Positions 34,962-44,299 of a stretch of 64,000 nt of DNA are shown here, in pieces. The stretch covers positions 806,001 through 870,000 of the forward strand of contig JAOSKM010000002.1 in assembly GCA_027493625.1 (NCBI GenBank), given 5' to 3'. This DNA is from Planctomycetota bacterium. Its GTDB lineage: Bacteria > Planctomycetota > UBA8742 > UBA2392. The notes beneath the pieces were generated by a model. It was not told the origin of the DNA, ran no database searches, and saw only the letters and a list, made by a program, of their open reading frames with translations. How positions within the stretch are numbered: position 1 is the stretch's first letter; each line of letters begins with the position of its first letter. The position numbers were made by a program, and so were the translations under genes.

Positions 34962-35393
34962 TCAGCTTTCGCGGCGCTTGACGGTGATCTTGGGTTTGGG
35001 CTTGGCAGGCTCCCGCAGCATTTCCATGCGGAAGGTTTCGTTGGTGCCGAGCCGCAGCTCGATTGGCGCCTTGCGCATGCCGATGATCTGGTCGCGCCCT
35101 TCCACCTTGTGCCCGTTCAGAAACGTGCCGTGCTTTGACAGATCCTCGATGTAGATCGCCTTCGCGCCCTGGAAGCTGATCTTCACGTGGTGCCGGCTTA
35201 CGGTATGCAGGTGGTCGTCCTTGCCGGCCATGCCTTTGCCCGGCTTGTCGGGCGCGTCGCTGTCGCCGACGCGGATGGTGCAATCGCGCGAACGGCCGAT
35301 GATCGCTTCGCCGCCCTCTTCAATCACGAACTCCTTGCCTTTGCAGAAGCCCGCAATGCCGGTCAGCTTGATGGTGATGGTTTCGTCGGCCAT
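34962..35393 (-). CDS. FHA-domain protein
   Basis: This 143-residue protein is almost entirely one forkhead-associated domain. The pThr-binding signature is visible as IIGRSRDC, VSRHHVKI and KHGTFLNGHKV. It lacks a membrane helix, so it is a cytoplasmic phosphothreonine reader. It lies 3 nt downstream of yebC and is likely co-transcribed with it. A partner Ser/Thr kinase is not in the window. Confidence 0.88.
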   Translation of the reverse strand: MADETITIKLTGIAGFCKGKEFVIEEGGEAIIGRSRDCTIRVGDSDAPDKPGKGMAGKDDHLHTVSRHHVKISFQGAKAIYIEDLSKHGTFLNGHKVEGRDQIIGMRKAPIELRLGTNETFRMEMLREPAKPKPKITVKRRES

Positions 35394-35396
35394 GGG

Positions 35397-36146
35397 CTAC
35401 TTCAGCTCGTCGAGCATGGACTCAGGCGGTTCGTGGTTGGTGTAGACGTTCTGGACGTCGTTGTTGTCCTCCAGCGCGTCCACCAGCTTCTGCACCTTGC
35501 GCGCGGTCTCTTCGTCGACTTCGTTGCGGAGGTGGGGGAGGTACTCGAGCTGGGCCGAGATCCAGCCGATCTTCTTCGCCTGCAGGGCCTTCTTCACCGG
35601 CTCAAGGGCGACGGCCGGCGTGGTTACGGTGTAACCCTCGTCGTCGGCCTGCAGGTCTTCGGCGCCGGCCTCGGCCACGATTTCCAGCAGCTGGTCCTCG
35701 GGCGGGGCGCCTTCCTTTTCGATTACCACGATGCCCTTGCGGTCGAAGCTGTGCATCACGCTGCCGCTCTGGCCGAGGTTGCCGCCGTTCTTCTCGAAGG
35801 CATGCTTGATGTCGGGCGCGGTGCGCTTGCGGTTGTCGGTCAGGGCTTCAACGATGATCGCCACGCCGCCCGGCGCGTAGCCCTCGTACACCAGCTCTTC
35901 GGGGTCGGCGCCCGCCAGCTCGCCGGTGCCGCGCTTGATGGCGCGGTCGATGTTGGCGGCCGGCATGTTTTCCTTGCGCGCCTCAACGATGGCGTCGGCG
36001 AGGCGGTTGTTGGTTTCGGGGTCGCCGCCGCCCAGCCGCGCGGCCACGATGATGCCGTGGGCCAGCTTGCTCCAGATCTTGCCGCGCTTCTTGTCCACCG
36101 CGGCTTTGCGGTGCTTGATGTTCGCCCACTTGCTGTGACCGGCCAT
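35397..36146 (-). CDS. yebC: YebC/PmpR-family transcriptional or translational factor
   Basis: This 249-residue protein starts with the strictly conserved MAGHSKWANIKHRKAAVDKK. It also has ARLGGGDPETNNRLADAI and ENMPAANIDRAIKRGTGE, then YEGYAPGGVAIIVEALTDN. Family members act in gene regulation, and some relieve ribosome stalling at polyproline. The start at 36146 is clear. Confidence 0.97.
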   Translation of the reverse strand: MAGHSKWANIKHRKAAVDKKRGKIWSKLAHGIIVAARLGGGDPETNNRLADAIVEARKENMPAANIDRAIKRGTGELAGADPEELVYEGYAPGGVAIIVEALTDNRKRTAPDIKHAFEKNGGNLGQSGSVMHSFDRKGIVVIEKEGAPPEDQLLEIVAEAGAEDLQADDEGYTVTTPAVALEPVKKALQAKKIGWISAQLEYLPHLRNEVDEETARKVQKLVDALEDNNDVQNVYTNHEPPESMLDELK

Positions 36147-36162
36147 GTGACTGCCCCGTTAG

Positions 36163-36295
36163 GTGATTTTTGATTTTGGATTTTGGATTGTGGATTGGAA
36201 GGGTGTAGGAGCGTGAATCCGCTATCTGAAGCAGATGCGGGCATCTGCGCCGCCTGGTTAATCCAAAATCCAAAATCGAAAATCCAAAATCAAAG
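36163..36295. repeat. inverted GGATTTT heptad cassette between yebC and lptB
   Basis: The left arm 36163-36200 (GATTTTG and GGATTTT words) and the right arm 36254-36295 (AATCCAA and AATCGAA words) are inverted. Between them is a 53-nt core with a GCAGATGC/GCATCTGC hairpin. The right arm abuts the lptB stop. Confidence 0.8.
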
Positions 36296-37060
36296 GGGTC
36301 CGCGCTTGCGGATTTCGTCGGCGCGCATCAGCTCGGTATCGAGCTTGAAGCGCTCGCCCAGGTACTCCTTGCGCACCACGGGGTCGTCGGCGATGTCGCG
36401 CGGCGGGCCTTCCTTGATGACCTGGCCGTCCACGATGATGTAGCTGCGGTCGGTCATGGGCAGCACTTCGCGCACGTTGTGGTCCGTCAGCAGCACGGCG
36501 ATGTTCTTGCGCACCAGGCCGGCCACCAGCTCGCGCAGGTCCTGGATCGCGATGGGGTCAACGCCGGCAAACGGCTCGTCGAGCAGTATCACCTTGGGGT
36601 TGCCGATCAGCGTGCGCGCGATCTCGAGCCGGCGTTTCTCGCCGCCGCTGCAGGCGCCGGCCGGGTTGGTGCGGATCTTGTGCAGGCCGAACTCGTCAAT
36701 CAGTTCTTCCAGCCGCTTGCTGCGCTCGGCGCGCGGCATGTTGGTGGTCTCGAGGATGGCCAGCAGGTTTTCCTCGACGCTGAGCTTGGCGAAATAGGTG
36801 TCGTCCTGGGGCAGGTAGCCGAGGCCGTGACGCACGCGCTTGTACATGGGCATGCGGGTGACGTCTCTGCCGTCCAGGATTACCTGCCCGCCGTTGGGGC
36901 GGTGCACGCCCATCAGCATCTTGAAGGTGGTGGACTTGCCGGCGCCGTTGCGCCCCAGCAGGCCGACGATCTCACCGGCGCCAACCTCAATGTTGACGCC
37001 ACGCACCACGGTGCGCCCGCCAAAACGCTTGGTAAGCCGATCGCCCTTCAGGACAGCCAT
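36290..37060 (-). CDS. lptB: LPS export ABC transporter ATPase LptB-like
   Basis: The 256-residue ATPase has Walker A GLLGRNGAGKSTTF, the LptB-type RVRHGLGYLPQDDTYFAKLS, signature ACSGGEKRRLEIAR, Walker B VILLDEPFAGVDP and the H-switch LLTDHNVRE. In E. coli LptB drives LPS extraction by LptFG. No lptFG is nearby, but the sequence is much closer to LptB than to amino-acid ABC ATPases. Confidence 0.88.
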   Translation of the reverse strand: MAVLKGDRLTKRFGGRTVVRGVNIEVGAGEIVGLLGRNGAGKSTTFKMLMGVHRPNGGQVILDGRDVTRMPMYKRVRHGLGYLPQDDTYFAKLSVEENLLAILETTNMPRAERSKRLEELIDEFGLHKIRTNPAGACSGGEKRRLEIARTLIGNPKVILLDEPFAGVDPIAIQDLRELVAGLVRKNIAVLLTDHNVREVLPMTDRSYIIVDGQVIKEGPPRDIADDPVVRKEYLGERFKLDTELMRADEIRKRGPL

Positions 37061-37156
37061 TGCCGGATGATCGAAGATCGAGGCAGAGTGCGCAAGGCGC
37101 AGAAAACAAGAGCCGCAAGCGCCAGCGCGCGGCGGGAATCGTGAAGGCGGCGGGAA

Positions 37157-37256
37157 AACAGCGAATTACCAATAACCAATTACCAATGACCAATTGGCCC
37201 GGGACGCCGAGGCATTGGTAATTGAAAATTGGTTATTGGTAATTTGCTGTTCACCC
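37157..37256. repeat. inverted CCAATTA/TTGGTAA heptad cassette
   Basis: The left arm 37157-37202 (AATTACC, AATAACC, AATTACC and AATGACC words) and the right arm 37213-37256 (TTGGTAA, TTGAAAA, TTGGTTA and TTGGTAA words) are inverted around a 10-nt core. It lies between lptB and the RNase H gene, in their shared upstream/downstream gap. Confidence 0.8.
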
Positions 37257-37278
37257 AAGAAGCGCACTGGCTTCGCCG

Positions 37279-38266
37279 CTACTTCCTGCGGATCAGCCGT
37301 TCATCCGGCACGCCGATTCTTCTGCGCAGCTCGCCTGTGTCATTCAGCCAGCGCTTGCCATCCTGGTAGTAGCCGGCTGTGGGTTTGATCTCGGCATCAT
37401 AGGTATGAAACCAGGCGTTGAACTGGTGCATGGTCAGCTCGCGCATGTACTTGGCCGCCATGCTGGCCAGCGCGATCGGCAGATGCTCGCTTTCGCCCTT
37501 CTCCTTGAACGCGATGAACAGGCGCGGGCAGCCCTGCACCTCCGGGATGCTCAGCTCGTAGGTGCTGATTTCCTTCTCCTCCGCGAAGATCTCGATCTGC
37601 GCCTCCGGGAACTGCGCCGCCAGCGCGCGGCCGTAGCGTGTACGGCCGCCCTGGCGGTCGCACACCACCGCGAGCTGCCGGTGCTTTTCCCAGAGCGGGC
37701 CGATGATGCGCGCGATGCCCTCGAACTCGGCGCGCGCCTTGTTGCCCAGGCGCTGGATCAGCCGGTTCAACTCGCCCTCGTAGATCGGCGCTACGCCGAG
37801 TGCCGCCAGGCCGTAGCCCGCGGCCTGCAGCGCGCGGCCGATGGCCTGGCCGCGCAGCGCGGCGCGGTCGGCGCCGGCCTCAAGCGGGAAAGGCTGCGGC
37901 GGCTTGGTGTACCAGTCGTAGTTCTCGGGCTTTTCGCGCGACAGGGGCGCGAAGGCCGCGCGGAAGGCCGTGAAATCGGCGAGGTCGTGGCCGGCCAGCG
38001 CGGCCCAGGCCAGCAGTTCTTCCTCAAGGGCGAGCAGGCCTTTGGCCGGCGAATACAGCTTCTTGCTGTCGCACACCACGGGGCGCTTTTTTGCGTTCAA
38101 TCGGCTCGCGGCCGAGGCCCAGCGCCTGCCACATGTCGAGGTTCAGCACGCCGGTGGGCGTCATGGCCTGCGGCAGTGTGAAGGCTGCGTAACCCAGCGT
38201 GAGCGGGCCCAGGATGGGGCCCAGGCCGGCCTCGTCGATGCCCAGGATGGTGCGGTAGTGCGCCAT
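37279..38266 (-). pseudogene. ribonuclease HII/HIII-like enzyme, frameshifted
   Basis: The start MAHYRTILGIDEAGLGPILG carries the RNase HII/HIII entry motif. The frame breaks at the A6 run read from 38087-38092; one fewer A gives RPVVCDSKKLYSPAKGL, containing the conserved DSKKL. Later segments VVCDRQGGRTRYG and IALASMAAKYMRELTMHQFN keep the acidic and Ala-Lys features. The full protein is about 329 residues, longer than RNase HII. It would remove RNA from RNA-DNA hybrids. Exact subgroup unclear. Confidence 0.7.
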
Positions 38267-38338
38267 GGCGCGATTGTGGCGCACGGCTGCAGGCAAGCGA
38301 GCAAGTGGAGTGAATGCGGATTGCTGTCAGGAAGTGGG

Positions 38339-38420
38339 GTTTCAGGAGGCGGGAGGCGGGATTTAGGATTCAGACGTCAGAATGTGCTGTTGTCCAACCA
38401 CCAGCCACCAGCCACCAATC
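38339..38420. repeat. two heptad patches before the gspG-like stop
   Basis: GCGGGAG and GCGGGAT words at 38347-38360, and CCAGCCA and CCAATCA words at 38395-38418, keep a 7-bp step but use different words. They fill the gap between the gspG-like and RNase H genes. Confidence 0.55.
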
Positions 38421-39117
38421 ACTCGTACTTGGGCCAGCTGGTGATGTCGTCGCCGAGGCCGTACTGGTTGATGCCGTCTTCGCCGAAGCTCCAGATCACG
38501 TAGCCGGTGGGGTACTGGCCGGTGACGGGGTGGCGCAGGGCGTTCTGGCACTCGGTGGCGTTGATGTTGACGCTGCTGCCGTCGGCCAGCGTCACGCTGT
38601 ACTGGTAGTTGCCGGCGCGCACGGTCTTGATGTCGAGGTACACCAGCGGGTTGCCCCAGGCGTCCGTGATCTCGAACAGGTCGCGGGCCGAGCCGTCCTC
38701 GAGGTCCAGGTGTTCCGGCGAGGTGGCGTCCTCCAGCACCGTGTCGATGTCGAGGTTGGTGCGGCGCTTGTCGTCCTGGAACAGCGGGCCGTCGATGTAG
38801 GGGCCCTGTTCCTTTTTGCTGCGCAGGGCCAGCACCATCGCCTCGATGCCGGTGTTGTCCTTGTTCGGGTCCGTCAGGGCGGGATAGCCGATCAGCAGCC
38901 CCAGCTCCTGCAGGCTGCACGGCGGCGGCACGCCCCAGCGCGCCTGGTAGCTCTCCACGTTGGTGCGCAGCGTCTCGATGGTGGCCTGGGTCTGGGCCTG
39001 CTTGCTCTTGCTGAACACGCCGCCGAAGCTGACCAGCAGCACGGCCGCCAGCAGCACCAGGATCCCGACCACGACCAGGATCTCGATCAGCGTGAAACCG
39101 CTACGGTGTCGGCGCAT
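38419..39117 (-). CDS. GspG-like type II secretion / pilus pseudopilin
   Basis: The 232-residue prepilin has the processing site and N-terminal helix GFTLIEILVVVGILVLLAAV, with the conserved glutamate at +5. A GspG-like C-terminal domain (ITDAWGNPLVYLDI, GQYPTGYVIWSFGEDG) and an insertion follow. It is the last gene of the minus-strand operon with TPR and PilMNO-like genes, with 2 nt separating it from the gene before. A prepilin peptidase is not in the window. Confidence 0.88.
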   Translation of the reverse strand: MRRHRSGFTLIEILVVVGILVLLAAVLLVSFGGVFSKSKQAQTQATIETLRTNVESYQARWGVPPPCSLQELGLLIGYPALTDPNKDNTGIEAMVLALRSKKEQGPYIDGPLFQDDKRRTNLDIDTVLEDATSPEHLDLEDGSARDLFEITDAWGNPLVYLDIKTVRAGNYQYSVTLADGSSVNINATECQNALRHPVTGQYPTGYVIWSFGEDGINQYGLGDDITSWPKYE

Positions 39118-39119
39118 GG

Positions 39120-40778
39120 CTACTTCTTCCTGGTCAGGCCGCTGTCGTAGATGAACTTGACGCTGTCAACCTCGATGGTCGCCTTCACGCCCACCAGCGC
39201 GCGGGTGAAGAAGCCGCAGTGGACGGCGAACGTGGCGGACTGGAAATCCACGCGGGTCAGCTCGCTGAGGTGCAGCTTGTCGTTCTCGCTGCGGTTGACG
39301 GGCAGCTTGACCTCCCAGCCGTTGATCACGGCGACGTAGTCGATGTCGCTGAAATCCTTGCTGTACTGGCGGCGCAGGGCGAGCGTCAGCTTGTCGTCGG
39401 GCAGCAGCGGGCGTCCGCCGTAGGCGGTCACGTCGATCAGCCCGTACTCCATGCGCTTCTCAACACTGGTGCGGTCCTGCAGGTCGTACTTGCGGGTTTC
39501 CCAGAACACGCGGCCCTGCGAATCGACGCCGACGAAGATGCTGACCTTGGGGTCCGCCTCCGTGCCCTTGCCGGCCGAGGATTTGCTGACCTTGGTGATG
39601 TAGATGCCGAAGTCGAGCGGCGCGTCGCCAAGGCGCGGCAGGGTGGCCTCGAAGGTGGTGAGCGTGGCGTGCGGCTTCTCGACTTCGAAGCGGCTGATCA
39701 CGCCGGACTCTTTCTGGTTCACCGCCAGCTGCAGCTTGCCGGCGCGGATCTTCGTGGCTTCGACGAAGCCTTGGTCGGGCTTGAGGCGGGTGGGGATGAT
39801 CCAGTTGCCGTAGAAGTTGGGCGTGCTGTCGGTGGTGAACTCGTCGATCTCGAAGTACTGGCGCTGGTTCTGCTCGATGCGCTGGACCCAGTCGCTGGCG
39901 TAGACGAACGGGGACGTCTTGTCGTAGTCCTTGCGCAGGTTGGGGTCGGGGATGAAGTCCTTGTTGCGGGCGTTCTCGATGTGCTTGCGGAAGGCGGCCA
40001 GCGCGGCGCCGTGGTCGCCCAGTTCATAGAGCGCGTAGGCGTACACGTTGTAGCAGGCGAGGCTGGGGATCTGCGCCAGCTCGCGCTCGCTGAAGGTGTT
40101 GGGTTTCTCGGACTCGGCGAAACTCTCCAACCGCTCGATCAACTCGGCGGCCAGGTCGCGCGCCTTCACCAGGTAGGCCTTGCGCACCGACTCGGCGTCG
40201 CCGCGGTCGGCCACGGTCAGGGGCGCGACCTCCGACAGCCGCAGCATCAGCGTGCCCAGCGCCAGCTTCACGGCGGGCTGTGAGTCGCTGATCGCCAGCG
40301 ACGAGGTGAAGAACGCCGCCGCCTCCTTCATGGGCGGTACCATTTCGCCCGCGTAGTCCACGGCCTCGCCGGCGGCCATGCGCAGCAGCAGGTTGCCGCG
40401 CACACGCTCGACTTCGCCGAGCGCGATCTCGCCCAGCAGGGTATGGGCGGGGAAGAAGTCGGGCGCGTACTTCAGGCAGCGGCCCAGGTGGTCCTTGGCG
40501 ACGCTGACCACGCCGGCCTTGAGGTTCAGGTCGGCCAGCGCGAAGTTCAGCAGCACGTGGCGCGGGTCCACGTCCAGCCCGGCCTGGTAGGCGGCCAGCG
40601 CCTCGGGGAACAGACCAAGCCGCTGGTACAGGCGGCCCTCGGCGTAGTGCGGCTCCGCGGACAGCGGATCCAGCGCCTTGGCGGCCTGCAGGAAGCGCAG
40701 GGCCTCGGTGCTGGGCTTGCGCTCGCCTTCCCTGGGGCGCGGCGTGAAGAACTGGCTGTCGGTCTGGGCGTAGATCAC
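39120..40778 (-). CDS. TPR-domain protein of the pilus-like operon
   Basis: The 552-residue product has TPR-like repeats over the first half (LDPLSAEPHYAEGRLYQRLG, then YQAGLDVDPRHVLLNFALADL). A beta-rich C-terminal half resembles a LamG/laminin-type domain. The GTG start at 40778 follows IAAALV codons that stay open upstream, so a longer N-terminal helix starting inside the previous gene is possible. It overlaps or abuts the upstream TPR gene (stop 40793). Confidence 0.7.
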   Translation of the reverse strand: MIYAQTDSQFFTPRPREGERKPSTEALRFLQAAKALDPLSAEPHYAEGRLYQRLGLFPEALAAYQAGLDVDPRHVLLNFALADLNLKAGVVSVAKDHLGRCLKYAPDFFPAHTLLGEIALGEVERVRGNLLLRMAAGEAVDYAGEMVPPMKEAAAFFTSSLAISDSQPAVKLALGTLMLRLSEVAPLTVADRGDAESVRKAYLVKARDLAAELIERLESFAESEKPNTFSERELAQIPSLACYNVYAYALYELGDHGAALAAFRKHIENARNKDFIPDPNLRKDYDKTSPFVYASDWVQRIEQNQRQYFEIDEFTTDSTPNFYGNWIIPTRLKPDQGFVEATKIRAGKLQLAVNQKESGVISRFEVEKPHATLTTFEATLPRLGDAPLDFGIYITKVSKSSAGKGTEADPKVSIFVGVDSQGRVFWETRKYDLQDRTSVEKRMEYGLIDVTAYGGRPLLPDDKLTLALRRQYSKDFSDIDYVAVINGWEVKLPVNRSENDKLHLSELTRVDFQSATFAVHCGFFTRALVGVKATIEVDSVKFIYDSGLTRKK

Positions 40779-40792
40779 CAGCGCGGCGGCGA

Positions 40793-42067
40793 TCAGCGGA
40801 TCGAGCGGAAGTCTTTGGCGCTGGGCGCCGCGTACTGCAGGGCCTGCTGCCAGAAGCTGAGGGTTTTCAGCACGTCGCGGATCTTCTGCTGGTCGCTCTT
40901 GTCGCCGTCGCGGCGCGGCTCGTTGCGCTGGAGCAGCATGGCGCAGAACAGTACCTGGGCGGCGTCAAAGCTGGGGTTGCCCGATGCGATCTTGCCGATC
41001 GCGTCGCCCGCGGCGCTGTAGTTCAGCAGTTTGAACTCCAGCTCGGCCAGCGTCAGCCACGCGCGGCCGAGCTCGGTGTCTGCGTCGCTTTCCAGGATCA
41101 CGGAGCCGTCGGCCGCCTGCAGGGCGGCGACCAGACCGCTGAGTTCCGCGCGGGCCTGCTCGTAGTTGCCGCGCTCGAGGTGGCAGTGGGCCAGCAGGTA
41201 CAGCGCCTCGCTGTGGTTGCGGGCGAGCTCGAGGTAGGGGATCGCCTCGCCGTGCAGGTTCAGCCGGTTCACGAAGATGCGCCCGACGGTCAGGGCGAAC
41301 ACTTCGCGGTCGGGGCTTTCCACGCCGGCGCGCAGGGCATCGAGGTAGGTGCTCAGCTCGGCGTCGAGGTTGTTGCGCTCGCGGTGGAAGTTGGCGAGCT
41401 CGGTGTAGATGCCGGCCAGCTTGGGGTTGCTGTTGCGCACCCACACAAACTGCGCCTGGTAAAAGCGGGCGAACTCGTTGCGCTCTTCCTGGGTGAAGCC
41501 TTCGTCGCTGTTGTCGACGTTCTTGATGATGTCTCGGTGGGCCTCTTCCCACTGCTTGACCGCGGCCTGGCGCGCCTCGCCCTCCTGGCGGGTGACGAAG
41601 GCTTCGTACACGTCGACCCAGGTCTGCGGGTAGCCCTTCACCTCGACGGCGCTGGCCGGCACCCAGTAGATGTGCTTGCGTTCATCAACCAGGTTCACCA
41701 CACCCTCGGCGCGGGGCTGGCGCGGGTTGATGGCGTAGAAGTAGAACTTCGCGCCCTCCACGGGCTCGCTGCCGTTGCGCAGCAGCTTGCCGGCCGCGGC
41801 CTTCCAGAGCGCGGTGTTGTAGCGCTTGGGCAGGCCCGTGCGCTCCCAGCGCTCGATGTCGGTCTTGAAGTCGCCTTCGCTGGCGCCGGGCAGGGTGAAG
41901 CCGCCCTTGTTGGTGATGCGGATGGGACGGATCTCCCAGTCGCGGGACGCGCCGTCGGCCTTTACCACCAGGTAGCGCCGGGGCTTCTCGTCGATCGATA
42001 CCTGCGCCGGCAGCGCCGAGGCCGCGAGCAGCACCAGCAGCAAAACCAGCAACCAGCCTCGCCGCAC
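40793..42067 (-). CDS. exported TPR-type protein of the pilus-like operon
   Basis: I place the start at GTG 42067, giving a signal peptide VRRGWLLVLLLVLLAASALPA. Longer reading runs into repeat DNA. The 424-residue product has an N-terminal SH3-like/beta domain (YLVVKADGASRDWEIRP) and TPR-like repeats (AIPYLELARNHSEALYLLAH, LAELEFKLLNYSAAGDAIG). It is cut off from the other operon genes by the IS200/RAYT unit at 42107-42756. Confidence 0.7.
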   Translation of the reverse strand: MRRGWLLVLLLVLLAASALPAQVSIDEKPRRYLVVKADGASRDWEIRPIRITNKGGFTLPGASEGDFKTDIERWERTGLPKRYNTALWKAAAGKLLRNGSEPVEGAKFYFYAINPRQPRAEGVVNLVDERKHIYWVPASAVEVKGYPQTWVDVYEAFVTRQEGEARQAAVKQWEEAHRDIIKNVDNSDEGFTQEERNEFARFYQAQFVWVRNSNPKLAGIYTELANFHRERNNLDAELSTYLDALRAGVESPDREVFALTVGRIFVNRLNLHGEAIPYLELARNHSEALYLLAHCHLERGNYEQARAELSGLVAALQAADGSVILESDADTELGRAWLTLAELEFKLLNYSAAGDAIGKIASGNPSFDAAQVLFCAMLLQRNEPRRDGDKSDQQKIRDVLKTLSFWQQALQYAAPSAKDFRSIR

Positions 42068-42106
42068 ATCGCGCGCCGTGACTTCCTGCGGGTCGCGACC
42101 GGCCGC

Positions 42107-42756
42107 GCCCCTTGGGGCGCCCGCAAATAGCCGGGGGCGCAAGCCCCCGGAACCGGGCGATCCCGCCGACCGGAGCCCTTCAGGGCGACCGCAGTTTTCA
42201 GTTCGCGGATCCATCGCCTACCTCATTGTCGTCCATGAATTGCAGACCGTGGCCTTCGACAAACCAGCGCAGTTCGTCTTGAAAGCTGCTCTTCGCGTGG
42301 TGCGCTTCCTGGGTCTGGATGTACTCACGAGTCGTTTTCAGCTTGCTGATACTCACGGAGAAGACGCCGTAGCCGTCCTGCCAGCCGAATTCGCGTTCGG
42401 GCCATGTTTCATGCACCCACTTGGAGCTGTTCGACTTGAGTTCACGCATCACGTCGGAAAGCGCGTGACGCGGCGGCATGCCGATCAACAGGTGCACGTG
42501 GTCGGACACGCCGTCCGCCTCCAGCAACACGCAGTCGCGCTTGCGCAGGATGCCGCCCATGTACGAATAGAGGCGCTCCTGTATGTCGTGGGCAATCAGC
42601 GGTCGCCTCTCCTTGCAGGAGAAGATCAGGTGCAGATTGATGCTGTGGTAGGTGTTGCCCATTCCGCTGCCTGCTGTCGCCCCAAGGGGCTCCTGGCCCT
42701 TTCGTCATCTCCCCGGGGGCTTGCGCCCCCGGCTATTTGCGGCCGCCCCAAGGGGC
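42107..42756 (-). mobile_element. IS200/RAYT-type unit bounded by inverted REP sequences
   Basis: A 44-bp sequence at 42107-42150 is repeated in inverted orientation at 42713-42756 with one mismatch. Each copy has two hairpins: GCCCC-TT-GGGGC, and CCGGGGGC-GCAA/TTGC-GCCCCCGG separated by GCAAATAG or its inverse. They frame a single Y1 transposase gene. A partial extra copy (GCCCCAAGGGGC) is at 42679-42690. Confidence 0.75.
42198..42662 (-). CDS. IS200-like / REP-associated Y1 transposase
   Basis: The 154-residue single-domain HUH nuclease starts MGNTYHSINLHLIFSCKERR. The HUH motif is DHVHLLIGMPP, and the catalytic tyrosine lies in TTREYIQTQEAHH. Length equals TnpA of IS200. Because the flanks are REP palindromes in inverted orientation, it may be a RAYT that mobilises REPs rather than a classic IS200. 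It interrupts the pilus-like operon without breaking a gene. Confidence 0.85.
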   Translation of the reverse strand: MGNTYHSINLHLIFSCKERRPLIAHDIQERLYSYMGGILRKRDCVLLEADGVSDHVHLLIGMPPRHALSDVMRELKSNSSKWVHETWPEREFGWQDGYGVFSVSISKLKTTREYIQTQEAHHAKSSFQDELRWFVEGHGLQFMDDNEVGDGSAN

Positions 42757-42860
42757 GGCACTGACGGAACCCTGTTCTCTGTTTTCGCAACCCGGTTCCG
42801 AAGGGAAACCAGGGCGGTGTAACTGTTTACTTCGCTTCGGTTCACTCCCTTGCCGGATTG

Positions 42861-43352
42861 TCAGTCGAATTCCGGGCTGGATTCGCGGGTCAGGGTTACC
42901 GGGCGTTCGTCCCTGGGCACGTGGGCCTGGGCCCTGGCGAGGCTGGGCCTGGGCCCCGCGGGCATGTCGTAGTCGGGCAGCGAGTTGAAGCCCGGCACGC
43001 TCAGCTGCACGGGCGGCAGGCTCTCGTAGCTCTCCTGCGACAGGCTCCAGCCCGTAGGTTTGGCGGCCTTGAAGCGGTCGTCTTCCTCATAGAAGGGGCG
43101 CTCGACGCGCAGGTTGTCGAGCTGCACTGGCGTCCACTCGCCGGGCTTTTCCAGCTTGGTGAGCACTTTCTCGGCCTGGGCCTGGTCGATGCCGGCGGCC
43201 GAGATCGCGGCCTGGCGCTGCTCGGCGTCGATGTCGACGATGCCGCCGCCGATGGGGCGGGCCTTCATCACGATGGCCAGCGTGGCCAGTACCACCACGC
43301 CGAAGAGAATCTTCTCTTTCCACTCGGACAGCCGGTTGAGTACCTGATCCAT
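42861..43352 (-). CDS. small membrane-anchored pilus-like operon protein (PilP position)
   Basis: The 163-residue product has one helix (WKEKILFGVVVLATLAIVMKA) near the N terminus and a proline-rich soluble tail with no recognised domain (PVQLSVPGFNSLPDYDMPAG). By position after PilO it may play the role of PilP. Sequence similarity to PilP is not evident, so the role is inferred only from order. It is 17 nt downstream of the PilO-like gene. Confidence 0.55.
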   Translation of the reverse strand: MDQVLNRLSEWKEKILFGVVVLATLAIVMKARPIGGGIVDIDAEQRQAAISAAGIDQAQAEKVLTKLEKPGEWTPVQLDNLRVERPFYEEDDRFKAAKPTGWSLSQESYESLPPVQLSVPGFNSLPDYDMPAGPRPSLARAQAHVPRDERPVTLTRESSPEFD

Positions 43353-43369
43353 GGCGCTTTCCTCAAGTC

Positions 43370-44299
43370 CTAGCGGTACTTTCTGAAGTCCCGGGGAGCG
43401 CCCGCCGTCGTCTGCTGCGCGCCCTTCTGCGATTCGTCGGGCGGGTAGGTTGATTCCGGGTTCACCTGGTAGGCCACCACGGTGATCTTGGCCGTGATCA
43501 GCGCGTCCTTGGGCTCCAGCAGGTCCGGCTTCTGGAAGTCGAACTTCTCGACGGCCAGGTAGCGCCCCTGGCGCCCGTTCTTTACCGGGTTCTGCAGCTC
43601 GATCAGCAGGTTGTACAGCTGCTCTTCATTGGCCTGCACGGTCAGCGTCACGCCCTCGCCGTTCAGGTAGGGCTGTTCGCCGGAGGCGGCGGGCTTGGTG
43701 GGCACGCCGCGGGCGGCCAGCTCTTCGTTGACGGAGCCGAACTGCAGCTTCACCAGCAGCTGGGTGCGTGAAACCTCGACGCTGTGGGCGATCGCCCGCA
43801 CGATGTCGAGCTTGCGCAGGTAGTCGCGCACCTGGGCCTCGGTAAGGTTGCCGTCGAGAATCTTGAAGCCGAAGGCGTCATTCTCGCGCACGTCCGGCCC
43901 GAAGTAGCGCTGGAAGCCCAGCTCGCGCTGCAGCTCGAGCTTCTTCACGTTGCGCAGGTAGTTGACCATGTCGTCCACGGCCGTGGTGCCGAGCACTTCC
44001 ACGGTGTAGGCGGGGTCGGTCTCGAAGGTCATGCGCTCGTTGACGATGCCGGTGAGCGCGCTGGTGACCTGGGTTTTGTCCTGCATGCGGCGGCCCTGGA
44101 TGGTGGCCGGGTCGCCGTTGAACTTGGCGGCGTCGGCGAACAGGGCCCGGTAATTCTTCTGCAGCAGTGAGGTCGCCTGGGTTTCCTTTGCGTCGAGAGA
44201 CTCGGCGATGCCGCTGAACTCGCCGTTGGCGAGCACCAGCACCACGATCAGCACCACCATCACGACCAGGAAGCGCGCATGTTGCTTCAGCAGCTTCAT
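43370..44299 (-). CDS. PilO-like (Amuc_1100-type) inner-membrane pilus assembly protein
   Basis: The 309-residue product has a short cytoplasmic start, one membrane helix (FLVVMVVLIVVLVLANG), a coiled-coil stretch and two ferredoxin-like halves. LRKLDIVRAIAHSVEVSRTQL and GVTLTVQANEEQLYNLLIEL are typical of PilO-type folds. It overlaps the PilM-PilN fusion by 4 nt (ATGA). In Akkermansia the Amuc_1100 protein of such an operon is PilO-like. Similarity is by architecture. Confidence 0.7.
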   Translation of the reverse strand: MKLLKQHARFLVVMVVLIVVLVLANGEFSGIAESLDAKETQATSLLQKNYRALFADAAKFNGDPATIQGRRMQDKTQVTSALTGIVNERMTFETDPAYTVEVLGTTAVDDMVNYLRNVKKLELQRELGFQRYFGPDVRENDAFGFKILDGNLTEAQVRDYLRKLDIVRAIAHSVEVSRTQLLVKLQFGSVNEELAARGVPTKPAASGEQPYLNGEGVTLTVQANEEQLYNLLIELQNPVKNGRQGRYLAVEKFDFQKPDLLEPKDALITAKITVVAYQVNPESTYPPDESQKGAQQTTAGAPRDFRKYR

